64,000 bases of DNA, taken from NCBI GenBank assembly GCA_016710885.1, contig JADJUC010000002.1, positions 62,001-126,000 of the forward strand. The letters run 5' to 3'. The position numbers were made by a program, and so were the translations under genes. The notes beneath the pieces are model-generated. The model had not been told where the DNA came from, did not search any database, and saw nothing but the letters and a program-made list of their open reading frames with translations. The DNA comes from Candidatus Proximibacter danicus (lineage in GTDB: Bacteria; Pseudomonadota; Gammaproteobacteria; Burkholderiales; Rhodocyclaceae). Positions 1 to 9,256 of the stretch are shown here, one piece after another; position 1 is the first letter of the stretch, and each line of letters starts with the position of its first letter.

Positions 1-1692
1 GCCTTCGTGCGCGGCAACGGCTTTGCCTCCGGCCCCGACTTTCTGATCGTCGATGCCAGCGAAACCGATCTTGCCTATCGCGCCTGGCTGCCACGCCACA
101 CGCCCGACGCGGCGGCATTGGCGCACGCGCCGGACAGCATGCTGCTGATCGTCATCACGCCGACCGGACACGAAAGCTGGCTGGCGGCCACCGCCGCGTC
201 GTTTGCTGCCTTGCCGGACAACAGCAGCCTGGTCGTCGTCGGCGAAACTCCCCTACTCCCCCCGACCATCCCGGCCGCACATGATCCGCGGGTGTCGACA
301 CGCCCGATCGCCACGCTCGACGATTTTGTCGGCCTCACCGCCGTGCTCAACGACATCGTCGCCGAGGCCGGCGAAAAGTGGGTGGCCATTCTGCCCGCCG
401 GCGCCACGCTCGACGCCGGCACCGGCAGCCTGCTCGCCGCCTGCGCCGCAGCCGACGAACGGCGGCGCGCGATCTACTGCGATCACGACCAGGCCATCGT
501 GCCGCAGGATATCCGCGCCCGACCCAGCTTCAAGCCGGACTTCGACCCCGAACTCTATTGCGCGCAGGACTACATCGGACCGGCACTGTGGATTCGCCGC
601 GACGCACTCCGCGACCTCGGCCCGCTGCAGCCGTTTCCCGGCAACTGGCTGCACGACGCGCTGTGGCGGCTGTACGACCGCGCCGGCGCCGCGGCCATCG
701 GCCATCTGGCCGAACCGCTGGTGCATCTGCCTATCGGCGGCGTGGGCCATCCGCTCGCCCTCGCCGCCCGCCAGGCGGTGGTCGAGCAACATCTGGCGCG
801 CGCGGGACAGGGCGGCCGCGTCGTCGCCGGCCCGGTCGCCGGCAGCTTCGCCATCGACTATCCGCTGCCCGCCCCGGCACCGCGCCTCTCGGTCATCGTC
901 TGGGCCGACGGCAACGACGCCGGCGACGCGGCACGTTGCATAGACAGCCTGCTGCGCAACGTAGCCTGCCCTGGCCTTGAAATCATCGATGCTACCGGCG
1001 GCGCACAAGCCGTGCCCGCCGAGCTGGCCGCCAACCAAGGGGCGACGATCCACCGACTGCCGCCGTTAACTGACGCCACCGGCGCCGCCAACACCAGCGC
1101 GGCCATGAACGCGGCGGCGAAACTGGCCACCGGCAACTTCCTGATTTTTCTCCGCGCCTCGACCGAAAGCCTGCAGCCCGACTGGCTGTCGGCGCTGGTG
1201 CGGCAGGCCGCACGTGCCGACATAGGCGCCGTCGGCACGCGCCTGATCGGCCCCGACGGCACGCTGGTCGCCGGCGCCACGGTGCTCGGGCTGCAGGAGG
1301 GAGCCGCCACTGCCTTTCTCGGCCTGTCCTACCAGGCCCCCGGCTATCTCGACCGGCAGCAACTCGTGCAGTGCGTCAGTGCCGTCAGCCGTCGCTGCCT
1401 GATGTTGCGTCGCGAGGCCTTCGCCGCTGTCGGCGGGTTCAACGCTGTCAACTACCCCGACCGCCATGCCGACACCGACCTCTGCCTGCGCCTTGGCGAA
1501 CGCGGGCTGCGCGTGCTCTGGCTGCCGGCGACCGTCGTCGCCGACCACGTCGCCACCGAGCGCCCCGATGCCCGCGCCGTCGACCAGCTGCGCCGCGACT
1601 GGAGCCGGCGCCTGGCCGCCGACCCCGCCTACAACCGCAACCTATCGCGCCAGCGAACGGACTTTGCTGTTCCCCGTCCACCGGCGGAATAG
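1..1692 (+). CDS. Family 2-type glycosyltransferase, 5' end outside the window
   Basis: The reading frame is open from base 1, so the true start lies upstream; the first possible internal start is GTG at 7. The visible 560 or so residues look like a tandem of GT-A (family 2) folds. The C-terminal half begins a Rossmann-like strand (LSVIVWADGND) near residue 295. It then shows a conserved AAMNAAAKLATG segment followed by a FLIFLRAS strand, and an acceptor-side block RRCLMLRREAFAAVGGFN followed by DTDLCLRLGERG, both typical of rhamnosyl/glycosyl transferases of O-antigen and flagellin glycan loci. The gene is 60 bp upstream of a second large glycosyltransferase on the same strand. The sugar donor and acceptor cannot be read from the sequence. 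Position next to fliC suggests flagellin or surface-polysaccharide glycosylation (inference). Confidence 0.8.
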   Translation, partial: AFVRGNGFASGPDFLIVDASETDLAYRAWLPRHTPDAAALAHAPDSMLLIVITPTGHESWLAATAASFAALPDNSSLVVVGETPLLPPTIPAAHDPRVSTRPIATLDDFVGLTAVLNDIVAEAGEKWVAILPAGATLDAGTGSLLAACAAADERRRAIYCDHDQAIVPQDIRARPSFKPDFDPELYCAQDYIGPALWIRRDALRDLGPLQPFPGNWLHDALWRLYDRAGAAAIGHLAEPLVHLPIGGVGHPLALAARQAVVEQHLARAGQGGRVVAGPVAGSFAIDYPLPAPAPRLSVIVWADGNDAGDAARCIDSLLRNVACPGLEIIDATGGAQAVPAELAANQGATIHRLPPLTDATGAANTSAAMNAAAKLATGNFLIFLRASTESLQPDWLSALVRQAARADIGAVGTRLIGPDGTLVAGATVLGLQEGAATAFLGLSYQAPGYLDRQQLVQCVSAVSRRCLMLRREAFAAVGGFNAVNYPDRHADTDLCLRLGERGLRVLWLPATVVADHVATERPDARAVDQLRRDWSRRLAADPAYNRNLSRQRTDFAVPRPPAE

Positions 1693-1752
1693 GCACAATT
1701 CGACACGAACGACGGCCAATAGCCTTCCGGACAACCGCCCAACCGTGCAACC

Positions 1753-4700
1753 ATGCCGACCATGACGCCTTCCAGCAATCTCCCGCTCGTCACGCTGCTG
1801 CTGTGGTCCGACAACCGCGCCGACATGCTCGCCGCCAGCCTTGATTCGCTGCTCGCCCAGACTTATGCGAACACCGAGATACTGGTCATCGACAACGCCT
1901 CGACCGACGACAGCGGCGCCATTGCCGACGACTACGCCCGGCGCTACGCCGGAAAAATCCGCGTCAGCCGGCTGGCGGCACCATCACCGCGCATCGCCGC
2001 CGAGTGCGAGCACCGCCACCTGGTGCACGGCGAGTTCCTGGCCTTCGCCAGTGCCAGCAGTTGTTCTGCCCCCGAGCGCATCGCCGCCGGCATCGACCAG
2101 TTGCTGACCACGCCGAACCTCGGCGGCGTCTGCTCCCGAATTGCCGTCGACAACGCCGCCGGCCTGCCCTTCGCTGCGACCGACTTGGCCACGATCAACG
2201 AAGGCGACGTCATCCTGCGCCGCCGTCTGCCGCGCGAAGGCAATGTCATCGACACCGACACGGCGCTGCTGCGCAGCGAATTGTTCCACAAGCTGCCGTT
2301 CAATCCGGCGCTGGTGGCCTGCGGCCACCTGCCGCTGTGGCTGCACGTGCTCGACAACAGCGAGCTGCTGCGTATCGACGAGGTGTGGGTCAAGCACCAG
2401 CGCACAACAGAAGCGGCACCGGCGCCGACGCTGGCCGAAGCGCGCGACACCGTGGCCTGCATCGTCGCCGCGCTGCGTCGCTGGAAGCTCGATCAGTACT
2501 TCCGGTTTTCCACCGGCGAAGGCACGCCTGAACGCCAGGTCGAAGAAGCCGTGGCCGAGTCGGTACTGGCACTGCAACTGATCGAGCTCGACCGGCGCTT
2601 TTTCGGCCGCCCGGCCATTGGCTGCCACGAAGCCTATTTCCACGCCTTGCGCGCCAACGCGCTGGCGCCGCTCTGTCTGGAAGCGCAGGCGGCACTGCAC
2701 GTCGCGCGTTGCGCCCTCGGCGAAAACAACAACGCCGCCGGCGAGCAACCGCGCACGCTCGCCGACTGGCAGGCCAACCCGCTGTCGACGATCCCTTCGA
2801 GCACCAGCGCCGAACCGTCGCGCGTCGCCGCCAGCTACCGGCAATGGAAGTTCAAGCACGCGCTGCGCGACATCGACGGCGAGTATTTCGGCGAGCACCT
2901 CGTCCGCCACTGGCGGCAGCGTCCCGACTTCATCGTACTGGAACTGCCCGGCCCGCGCCGCGACCTCGCCGCGCGCATGGCGGCCCAGTTCTACCCGCCG
3001 CTGCTGGCCGTCACGGCACCGGCAGCGACAACGCTGGAAACCGTGTTGCAGGCAATGCCGTCGGGCCACCTAACGCCGCGCACCTGGCTGCTGATCCTGC
3101 CGCACGGCGCAACGCCGGCACCGGAGGCGCTGATCCGGCTCGGCGACGCAATCAGCCTGACGCCGACCGCGAGCGCCTGGTACGCCGACGACGAGATCGC
3201 CGGCGACGCCACACCGACGCCACGCTTCAAACCCGACACCGACCCCTTACTGCTGCTGGGCTGCGACTACCTCGGCGCGGTCGCTTTCCAGCTCGACGCC
3301 ATCCGCGTTCAGTCCGGCGAAAAATTCGACGACGCCAGCGCCTATTCGCTGGCGCTCGAACTTGTCGCCAGACAAGGCCGGGGGGCGCTGGACCACGTTC
3401 AGGAAGTGCTGTTTTCGCTGGCGGGCGAAACCATGCCGGCGGCAGCCGCAACGGCGGCCGCCCTCGCTCGCTACCTTGCCCGCCACCGGCCGCGGGCGAC
3501 GCTGACCGCCGGCCCCGTGCCGCACACCTTCCGCTGGCAGCGACAGCCGCAAGCACTGCCCTCGCTCAGCCTCATCGTCGTCCCGCCGCCCGGCGCCGGG
3601 CAGGCGCTGGCCGGGCTGGAACGGCTGCTGACCAACACCGCCTACGCACAGGCCGAAATCCTGCTCTGCGACGACAGTGGCTCCGGCATTACCATCCCCG
3701 GCCTGCGCACCGTACCGGTGGTATGCGGCGCCAGCCTCGCCGAAAAGATCAACCTCGCCGCCCAGGCGGCGGTCGGCGACTACCTGCTCCTCGTCAGCGC
3801 GGCCAGCGTGCCGCAGCGCGCCGACTGGCTGGAAACGGCGGTGGCGCTGGCAGTCGAGGGCGATTACGGCGCCGTCGGCGTCGCCGGCCTCGACCCCGGG
3901 AGCGGGCGCTATTGGGGCACCGGCACCGTCGTCGGCATCGGCGGCGGCTTCGACGGGCTGCACGCCACCACGCTCGGCCCAGAGGACGCCGGCCACCTGA
4001 ACCGCGCGGCGTTGCCGCACGAAGCCTCGGCGGTCAGCGCCGACGGGCTGCTGACACCGCGCGCGCTGTTCGTCGCGACGGGCGGTTTCGACGCGCAATG
4101 GCAACTGTGCAGCGCCATGGTCACCGACTACTGCCTGCGTCTGCAGGCTTGCGGCCGCAGGATCGCGTGGACGCCGCAAGCCGTGCTCGAACGCGGCACG
4201 CCGGACCTGCCGGAAACCCCGCCGCCGGTCGACGCCCAGATCGCAGCCAGGGATCGTTTCATCGCTTTCTGGCTACCGCGCCTCGCCGCCGACCCTTACT
4301 GGAACCGCCACCTGTCGCTGCTGACGCCGATCCCGGAGCCGGAAGCAGATCTCGTCTTCCGCTGGACCCCCGAGTTTCACGACCGCCTGCGCGTGCTGGC
4401 ACTGCCCATGCCCGCCTCCGGCCAGGCCGAATACCGTGTCACCGCGCCGCTGCGCGCGCTCGACAACGCCGGGCTGGCGCAGACCATGCTGGCCTGCGAA
4501 CCGCTGCCGACGCGCGAGCGAGCCCCCATCCCGAGCGAACTCGCCCGCCTGGCGCCCGACACCCTCTACCTGCAGGCGGCATTCGACGATGTTCGTTTCA
4601 ACGGCATCCTCGCCTGCGCCCGCTTCAACCCCGGTATCTTCCGCATCTTCAGCCTCGACGACCGCATCTCCGACATGCCGGCCTACAACGCATCGAGCAA

Positions 4701-5403
4701 GGCCCTGCCGCGCGACCTGGTCGTGCACCGCATGCGCGAGGCGCTGCGCCACTGCAACCGGCTGGTGGTCAGCACCGAACCGCTGGCCGAACTCTACCGG
4801 AGCGAAATCGACGACATCATGGTCGTGCCCAACCGGCTGGAAAAAGCCCGCTGGGGCGGCCTGACCGCCGCCCAACCGGGCGACCCGAGCGGCCGCAAAC
4901 CGCGCGTCGGCTGGGCCGGCGCGCTGCAGCACGCCGGCGATCTGGCAATGATCCGGGAAGTGGTCGAGACGCTGGCCGGCGAGGTCGACTGGGTCTTCTT
5001 CGGCATGATCCCGGCCGGCTGCGAAGCGTTCATCAAGGAATTCCATAGCACCGTGCACCTCGACGACTACCCGGCCAAGCTCGCCTCGCTAGCGCTCGAC
5101 CTAGCGCTGGCACCGCTAGAGGTCAACCTGTTCAACGAATCAAAAAGCAACCTGCGCCTGATCGAATATGGCATCTTCGGCTGGCCGGTTGTGGTTCCGA
5201 CGACATGCTCTTTCCGCACCAACAACGCCCCCGTCTGCCGTGTGCCGAACGAAGCCGGCCGCTGGATCGCGGCGATCCGCGAGCACCTAGCGGATCGCCC
5301 GGCACTACGCAAACGCGGGCTGGAATTGCAGGCCTGGGTGCACCGGCACTACCTGCTGGAAGATCATCTCGACGACTGGTTAAGCGCGCTCAAGCCAAGC
5401 TGA
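1753..5403 (+). CDS. Large multidomain glycosyltransferase (GT2-GT2-like plus GT4-like C-terminus)
   Basis: A 1216-residue protein. The N-terminal domain (about 10-240) is a family 2 GT-A fold: LVTLLLWSDNR opens the first strand, then SLLAQTYANTEILVIDNAS and a DD motif in NASTDDSGA. The middle (about 600-860) carries a second, degenerate GT2-like unit with LSLIVVPPPGAG and a TPRALFVATGGFDAQW block. The C-terminal 300 residues resemble GT-B/family 4 enzymes: RVGWAGALQHAGDLAMIREV, a FFGMIP strand and a late E-rich segment LRLIEYGIFGWPVV. Such multi-GT proteins occur in flagellin glycan and O-antigen clusters. The start ATG at 1753 was chosen as the first ATG after the upstream stop; there is no strong ribosome-binding site. 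It ends 10 bp before the stop of the convergent methyltransferase gene. Substrate unknown. Confidence 0.82.
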   Translation: MPTMTPSSNLPLVTLLLWSDNRADMLAASLDSLLAQTYANTEILVIDNASTDDSGAIADDYARRYAGKIRVSRLAAPSPRIAAECEHRHLVHGEFLAFASASSCSAPERIAAGIDQLLTTPNLGGVCSRIAVDNAAGLPFAATDLATINEGDVILRRRLPREGNVIDTDTALLRSELFHKLPFNPALVACGHLPLWLHVLDNSELLRIDEVWVKHQRTTEAAPAPTLAEARDTVACIVAALRRWKLDQYFRFSTGEGTPERQVEEAVAESVLALQLIELDRRFFGRPAIGCHEAYFHALRANALAPLCLEAQAALHVARCALGENNNAAGEQPRTLADWQANPLSTIPSSTSAEPSRVAASYRQWKFKHALRDIDGEYFGEHLVRHWRQRPDFIVLELPGPRRDLAARMAAQFYPPLLAVTAPAATTLETVLQAMPSGHLTPRTWLLILPHGATPAPEALIRLGDAISLTPTASAWYADDEIAGDATPTPRFKPDTDPLLLLGCDYLGAVAFQLDAIRVQSGEKFDDASAYSLALELVARQGRGALDHVQEVLFSLAGETMPAAAATAAALARYLARHRPRATLTAGPVPHTFRWQRQPQALPSLSLIVVPPPGAGQALAGLERLLTNTAYAQAEILLCDDSGSGITIPGLRTVPVVCGASLAEKINLAAQAAVGDYLLLVSAASVPQRADWLETAVALAVEGDYGAVGVAGLDPGSGRYWGTGTVVGIGGGFDGLHATTLGPEDAGHLNRAALPHEASAVSADGLLTPRALFVATGGFDAQWQLCSAMVTDYCLRLQACGRRIAWTPQAVLERGTPDLPETPPPVDAQIAARDRFIAFWLPRLAADPYWNRHLSLLTPIPEPEADLVFRWTPEFHDRLRVLALPMPASGQAEYRVTAPLRALDNAGLAQTMLACEPLPTRERAPIPSELARLAPDTLYLQAAFDDVRFNGILACARFNPGIFRIFSLDDRISDMPAYNASSKALPRDLVVHRMREALRHCNRLVVSTEPLAELYRSEIDDIMVVPNRLEKARWGGLTAAQPGDPSGRKPRVGWAGALQHAGDLAMIREVVETLAGEVDWVFFGMIPAGCEAFIKEFHSTVHLDDYPAKLASLALDLALAPLEVNLFNESKSNLRLIEYGIFGWPVVVPTTCSFRTNNAPVCRVPNEAGRWIAAIREHLADRPALRKRGLELQAWVHRHYLLEDHLDDWLSALKPS

Positions 5404-5413
5404 GCGACCCTTG

Positions 5414-6022
5414 TCAATCAGGCAGGAGCACCGCCGCCATGCTGACCATCAATTCCTCCGGCTGTGGGCTTTTGCTGGCGAGCACCCAGAGGTCGAAAAA
5501 CGGCGGGCGGCGCTTGCCGACGCAGGCTTGAAATCCGTTCTCGCGCAGCGTGCCGGCCAGCACCGAGAGGGTGAAGCCGGTGTGGTGGGCCATGTAGGGT
5601 TTGTCGCGGCCGGTGAAGTTGCGGTGCGAGTAGACAATGTCGAACGGCGTTACCGGCACGCCAGGCGACTGGTAGGCGATGTCGAGGAGGCGGTCTTCGG
5701 CGATCATCTGCGCCGCCGCCTGCAGGTCCGGGCAGGTGATCACCGCGAACCCCTCGGGCTTGAGCACGCGCAGGAACTCCTTCATGGCCACCGGGATTTC
5801 CGAGGGGTAGAGGTGTTCGATGTTGTGCGAGGAGTAGATGGCGTCGACGCTTTCGTCGGCCACCGCCGACATGTCGAGCATGCTGCCGAGGATGTCGGGG
5901 GCGTTGGCCGGGTCGATGTCGAGACGGATCTCCCGCCAGTCCGGGGTACGGAACGGCAGCGGGATTTCGGCGCCGCTGGCACGATGGCCGGCGCCGACGT
6001 TCAGGAGCGTTTTCGGGTTCAT
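5414..6022 (-). CDS. SAM-dependent methyltransferase (class I, type 11-like)
   Basis: A 202-residue protein. Motif I is LLNVGAG near residues 6-12, with an acidic residue after strand 2 (RLDIDP, about 33-38). A post-motif region SHNIEHLYPSEIPVAMKEF is typical of class I enzymes that modify sugars or lipids in surface-glycan loci. The frame continues upstream to 6346, but ATG at 6022 is preferred because homology-like sequence begins there and longer versions would overlap the fkbM-type gene by about 300 bp. It lies 22 bp downstream of that gene on the same strand, so the two are probably cotranscribed. The methyl acceptor is unknown; a glycan O- or N-methylation role is inferred from context. 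Confidence 0.8.
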   Translation of the reverse strand: MNPKTLLNVGAGHRASGAEIPLPFRTPDWREIRLDIDPANAPDILGSMLDMSAVADESVDAIYSSHNIEHLYPSEIPVAMKEFLRVLKPEGFAVITCPDLQAAAQMIAEDRLLDIAYQSPGVPVTPFDIVYSHRNFTGRDKPYMAHHTGFTLSVLAGTLRENGFQACVGKRRPPFFDLWVLASKSPQPEELMVSMAAVLLPD

Positions 6023-6044
6023 TGTGACACCTGTTGGCCGGTCA

Positions 6045-6926
6045 TCAGCAGAAGAGTCCCGAACCGTTGCGGACATACATTTCGTTGAATACATACGGAA
6101 ATTCCGGCGGCACCTGCGGGTAGTCGCTGTCGTAGAAGCGGAACAACCCGTCGCCGACGCCCTGGCCCGCCCGCGAGCCGTTGACGACCCCGCTGCGATA
6201 GCCGCGACGCTCGAAAAAATTCCGGATGTCCATTTCGCTGGCGCCGTAGTTGGCCAATGCGCCGCGATTGATCTCCAGGATGACCAGATCGGGCCCCTGT
6301 CGGTCGAACCAGTTGGCGGCGCCGAGCAGCACATCCATCTCGGCACCTTCGACGTCGATCTTCATCAGCCTCGGGCGGATATCGAGATTCTCGCGGAACA
6401 GGCTGTCCAGCGTGATTACCTGAACCGGGCCGACCACCGGTCCGGCCGTCGATACCAGCGAACTGGCCCCTTCGTTCTCCAGGTTGAGGTGGAAGTCCGC
6501 CGTTCCGACCTGCCCAGCCACGGCCAGCGGCAGGGGCAGGACGTTGGTGTAGCCATTGACCATGACGTTGTGCAATAGCCGCCGGTAGGTGGCCGCCAGC
6601 GGCTCGAACGCGAAGACGCGACCGCCGGCACCGACCGCCAGCCGGAAGAGCATCGCAAAATAGCCGACATGGGCGCCGATATCCAGCGCGATGTCGCCCG
6701 GCCGCAAGGCGGCCAGAGCGACCATCGTCGTATGGGGTTCATAAAGCAAGTGGTCGCGCGCCAGGCGATAGAGCAAATCCTGGGTGTGATCGTCGAGGCC
6801 AATGACCAGCCGCGCCACGGTGTTGCCGGCAGGATCGGGCATCACCAGCACGCACGTCGCCTCGCCGCCAGCCGGCTCGCCCGCGAGGCCGAAAAGGGGA
6901 ACCGCGAGGGTGTTGGAGGTCGTCAC
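6045..6926 (-). CDS. FkbM family methyltransferase
   Basis: A 293-residue protein with the FkbM pattern. The SAM-binding motif is DIALDIGAHVGYFAMLF near residues 77-93, a second strand is VFAFEPLAATYRRLLHN, and the characteristic LMKIDVEGAEMDVLLGA sits near 190. FkbM enzymes O-methylate polyketides and, more often in this setting, sugars of surface glycans. The gene is 7 bp downstream of the methyltransferase-TPR-glycosyltransferase fusion and 22 bp upstream of another methyltransferase. This makes a three-gene modification operon read on the minus strand. Acceptor identity is not visible. Confidence 0.88.
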   Translation of the reverse strand: MTTSNTLAVPLFGLAGEPAGGEATCVLVMPDPAGNTVARLVIGLDDHTQDLLYRLARDHLLYEPHTTMVALAALRPGDIALDIGAHVGYFAMLFRLAVGAGGRVFAFEPLAATYRRLLHNVMVNGYTNVLPLPLAVAGQVGTADFHLNLENEGASSLVSTAGPVVGPVQVITLDSLFRENLDIRPRLMKIDVEGAEMDVLLGAANWFDRQGPDLVILEINRGALANYGASEMDIRNFFERRGYRSGVVNGSRAGQGVGDGLFRFYDSDYPQVPPEFPYVFNEMYVRNGSGLFC

Positions 6927-6933
6927 CCTGGCG

Positions 6934-9237
6934 TCAATTCATGGCCGCGAGTTCGGCGGCGACCCTGGCCCCGAGCGCGGGCCAGACCTCTTCCTTGCGC
7001 AGCCGGAAAATCCGCATCGACGGATACCACGGCGAATCGTCGCGCCCTTCCAGCCAGCGCCAGTCCGCATCTTCGGCCAGCAACAGCCACACCGGCTTGC
7101 CGAGACCGCCGGCGACATGGGCGACCGAGGTATCGACAGTGATGACCAGGTCGAGGTTGGCGATCAGCGCCGCTGTTTCGTCGAAGCTGGTTGCCATGTC
7201 CATCAAGTCGACCAGCCGGCCAGCCTGGCTCTGGGCGCGGCGCCAGTCCGCATCGCCTTCTTTCTGCAGCGAGACCCAGCGCACGTCGGTAGTCGTAAGT
7301 AGCGTATCGACCGTCGCCAGCGGCAGGTCGCAGCGATGCTTGAAGCGCAGGCTCTTGCCACCGCTCCAGCAGATGCCGATCTTGCGCTGGCGTCCAGCCG
7401 GGATGCGGAAGCCCCACAGGGCCGACTGCATGGTGTCGGTCTTCAGATACGGCGCGGCCATCCCCCAGTCGCCGACCGACAGGCGCAACGCCAGCGGCAG
7501 GCTGGCAATCGGGCAAATGAAGTCGAAAAGGGCGTCAGCGGGCACATCTTCGACCACCTCGCAAACGCCGGCGAGAGAGCGGGCCAGAAGCTTGTGCAAG
7601 GCGGGTCGTGTTTGCAGGCAGACGCGGCTGAACGTTTCCGCCAGGGCGAGAATCAGCCGCACGAACTGCAGGCTGTCGCCAAAGCCCTGCTCGGCGGTGA
7701 CCAGCAGAGCGGCGCCTGCCGGCACGGCTTCGCCGCGCCACTGCGGCAAGGTCGCCTCCAGCGGGTGATGCTGAATGGCGACCGCCTGGCGGCGGCTTTC
7801 GTAGAACGACCAGCCCTCGTCGGTGCGCCCCTGCTTGAGCAGGAAGCAGGCGAACGAGAAGCCGAGTTCGTAGGGGCAGGGTTCGCCGCTTTCGGTGATT
7901 TCGGCGACCGCTGCCCGGAACAGCGCCTCGGCCTCGGTGTTCCGCCCGAGCCGGGCCAGGGCGTTGGCCCGGTTGACCAGCAGCGAGAGGTTGCCGGGAG
8001 CGGCCTGCAAGGCGGCCTCGAAAGAGGTCAGCGCCTCTTCATGGCGCCCCGCCTCGCGACAGGCGATGCCTTTCTGATTCAGGATCTCCGGGTTACCGGG
8101 GGCGATACTGGCTGCTGTTTCCAGCGAAGCCAGGGCATCGGCGAACCAGCCCTGGGAGATGAACAGCTTGGCGATGCCGAGATGGACTTCGGCGTTGCCG
8201 GGTTTCTCCTGCAGCAGCGTTGCGTAGGCGGCTACGGCGTCCTTGATGCGGCCGACCAGGCCCAGGGCTTCCGCCAGATTGCCACGCGCCGTGACGTTGC
8301 CGGGATCAAGCGCAACCGCCCGCTCATAGGCAGCGATCGCCTCGTCGACGCGCCCGAGTTCCTGGGCAACGACACCGAGGTTGTTGAACAGTTCGACCCC
8401 GCCAACGCCGGCGTCGGCCACCTTCTGGAAATTCTCCAGAGCCGGTTCGAGCATGCCCAGGGCGTGCTGGAGGGTAGCCAGATGAGCGCGCGCCTCGAAA
8501 TCGCCAGGAGCTGCGGCAACCGCCGCGGCCATTACGGCCATGGCCTGCGCGCCGTTACCCTCGGCAAGCGCGGCATTGACCTGCTCGCCCCAGGCAGTAT
8601 CTGACGCGACCCCGCCGCTACTGCTGCCGCTGCGGCCCACTAACCGGCCGGCGGGTTTGATCGCGCACAGCTCGACCGTCAGTTGCGCAAACACGTTGAA
8701 TTGTTGGTCGCCTGCCAGACGCAGTTCCTGTTCCGTGACCTCGCCGCGCTGCAGTTTTTCGCGCCAGCGTGGCTTGAGATCCAGCGTCGACGAATCGACC
8801 TCGAAATCGATGCCCAGATACTTGCCCAGCGGCGTGTTCGCCGCGCCGATGGCATCCCACTCGGCATTGAGGCGCTGGCTGAACATCTCCAGCCCGGCCT
8901 CGGTCACCGGGCGGACATGCGTCGGGTCGTTGAGATATTCGTCGCAACGGGGGTGCGGCACCATGATGTGCACATGGGCACCGTCGCAGCAGACGCGCCA
9001 TAGTTCGCGCATTATCCCGAGATAGACGGCAGGCGCCTGGCCGAGGTGTTCCAGGACGTGGATCAGTTGCACCTCGTCGACCGAATCGTCGGCCCAGGGC
9101 CACGGCGTCGCTTCCAGGTCCAGCACCATGTCCGGCTGGCATCCGGGCTGGGAGTCTACATTGAGGAAGCCTTCGATCTTCCGGTTGCCGCACCCCAGAT
9201 TCAGCTTCAATTTCCCGACCACGCTTGATTCAGCCAC
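6934..9237 (-). CDS. Fusion protein: N-terminal methyltransferase, TPR array, C-terminal GT-B glycosyltransferase-like domain
   Basis: A 767-residue protein with three modules. Residues about 9-175 are a class I methyltransferase: LKLNLGCGNRKIEGFLNVD with the GxGxG-like loop, then EVQLIHVLEHLGQ. Residues about 225-465 are tandem tetratricopeptide repeats, for example AYERAVALDPGNVTARGNLAEALG. Residues about 475-767 are a GT-B domain resembling heptosyltransferase/GT9 and SPINDLY-type TPR glycosyltransferases: LLVTAEQGFGDSLQFVR, then LDLVITVDTSVAHVAGGLGKPVW. This TPR plus EQGFGD type is frequent beside flagellin genes. The fused methyltransferase suggests one polypeptide both transfers and caps a sugar, which is inference. 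It is first in the minus-strand trio after the TPR-GT gene, with a 19 bp gap. Confidence 0.83.
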   Translation of the reverse strand: MAESSVVGKLKLNLGCGNRKIEGFLNVDSQPGCQPDMVLDLEATPWPWADDSVDEVQLIHVLEHLGQAPAVYLGIMRELWRVCCDGAHVHIMVPHPRCDEYLNDPTHVRPVTEAGLEMFSQRLNAEWDAIGAANTPLGKYLGIDFEVDSSTLDLKPRWREKLQRGEVTEQELRLAGDQQFNVFAQLTVELCAIKPAGRLVGRSGSSSGGVASDTAWGEQVNAALAEGNGAQAMAVMAAAVAAAPGDFEARAHLATLQHALGMLEPALENFQKVADAGVGGVELFNNLGVVAQELGRVDEAIAAYERAVALDPGNVTARGNLAEALGLVGRIKDAVAAYATLLQEKPGNAEVHLGIAKLFISQGWFADALASLETAASIAPGNPEILNQKGIACREAGRHEEALTSFEAALQAAPGNLSLLVNRANALARLGRNTEAEALFRAAVAEITESGEPCPYELGFSFACFLLKQGRTDEGWSFYESRRQAVAIQHHPLEATLPQWRGEAVPAGAALLVTAEQGFGDSLQFVRLILALAETFSRVCLQTRPALHKLLARSLAGVCEVVEDVPADALFDFICPIASLPLALRLSVGDWGMAAPYLKTDTMQSALWGFRIPAGRQRKIGICWSGGKSLRFKHRCDLPLATVDTLLTTTDVRWVSLQKEGDADWRRAQSQAGRLVDLMDMATSFDETAALIANLDLVITVDTSVAHVAGGLGKPVWLLLAEDADWRWLEGRDDSPWYPSMRIFRLRKEEVWPALGARVAAELAAMN

Positions 9238-9256
9238 AACCCACTCCCCGATTCAG

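Noticed and set aside
2709..5048. A 779-codon open frame inside the second glycosyltransferase gene, and many similar long frames elsewhere
   Set aside because: High GC at third positions leaves alternative frames open. Its translation is Arg/Ala/Pro-rich and without family motifs, while the glycosyltransferase frame has clear motifs throughout.
7336..8604. A 422-codon frame antisense to the methyltransferase-TPR-GT fusion
   Set aside because: It is the mirror of a TPR-rich coding region with no recognisable motif of its own.
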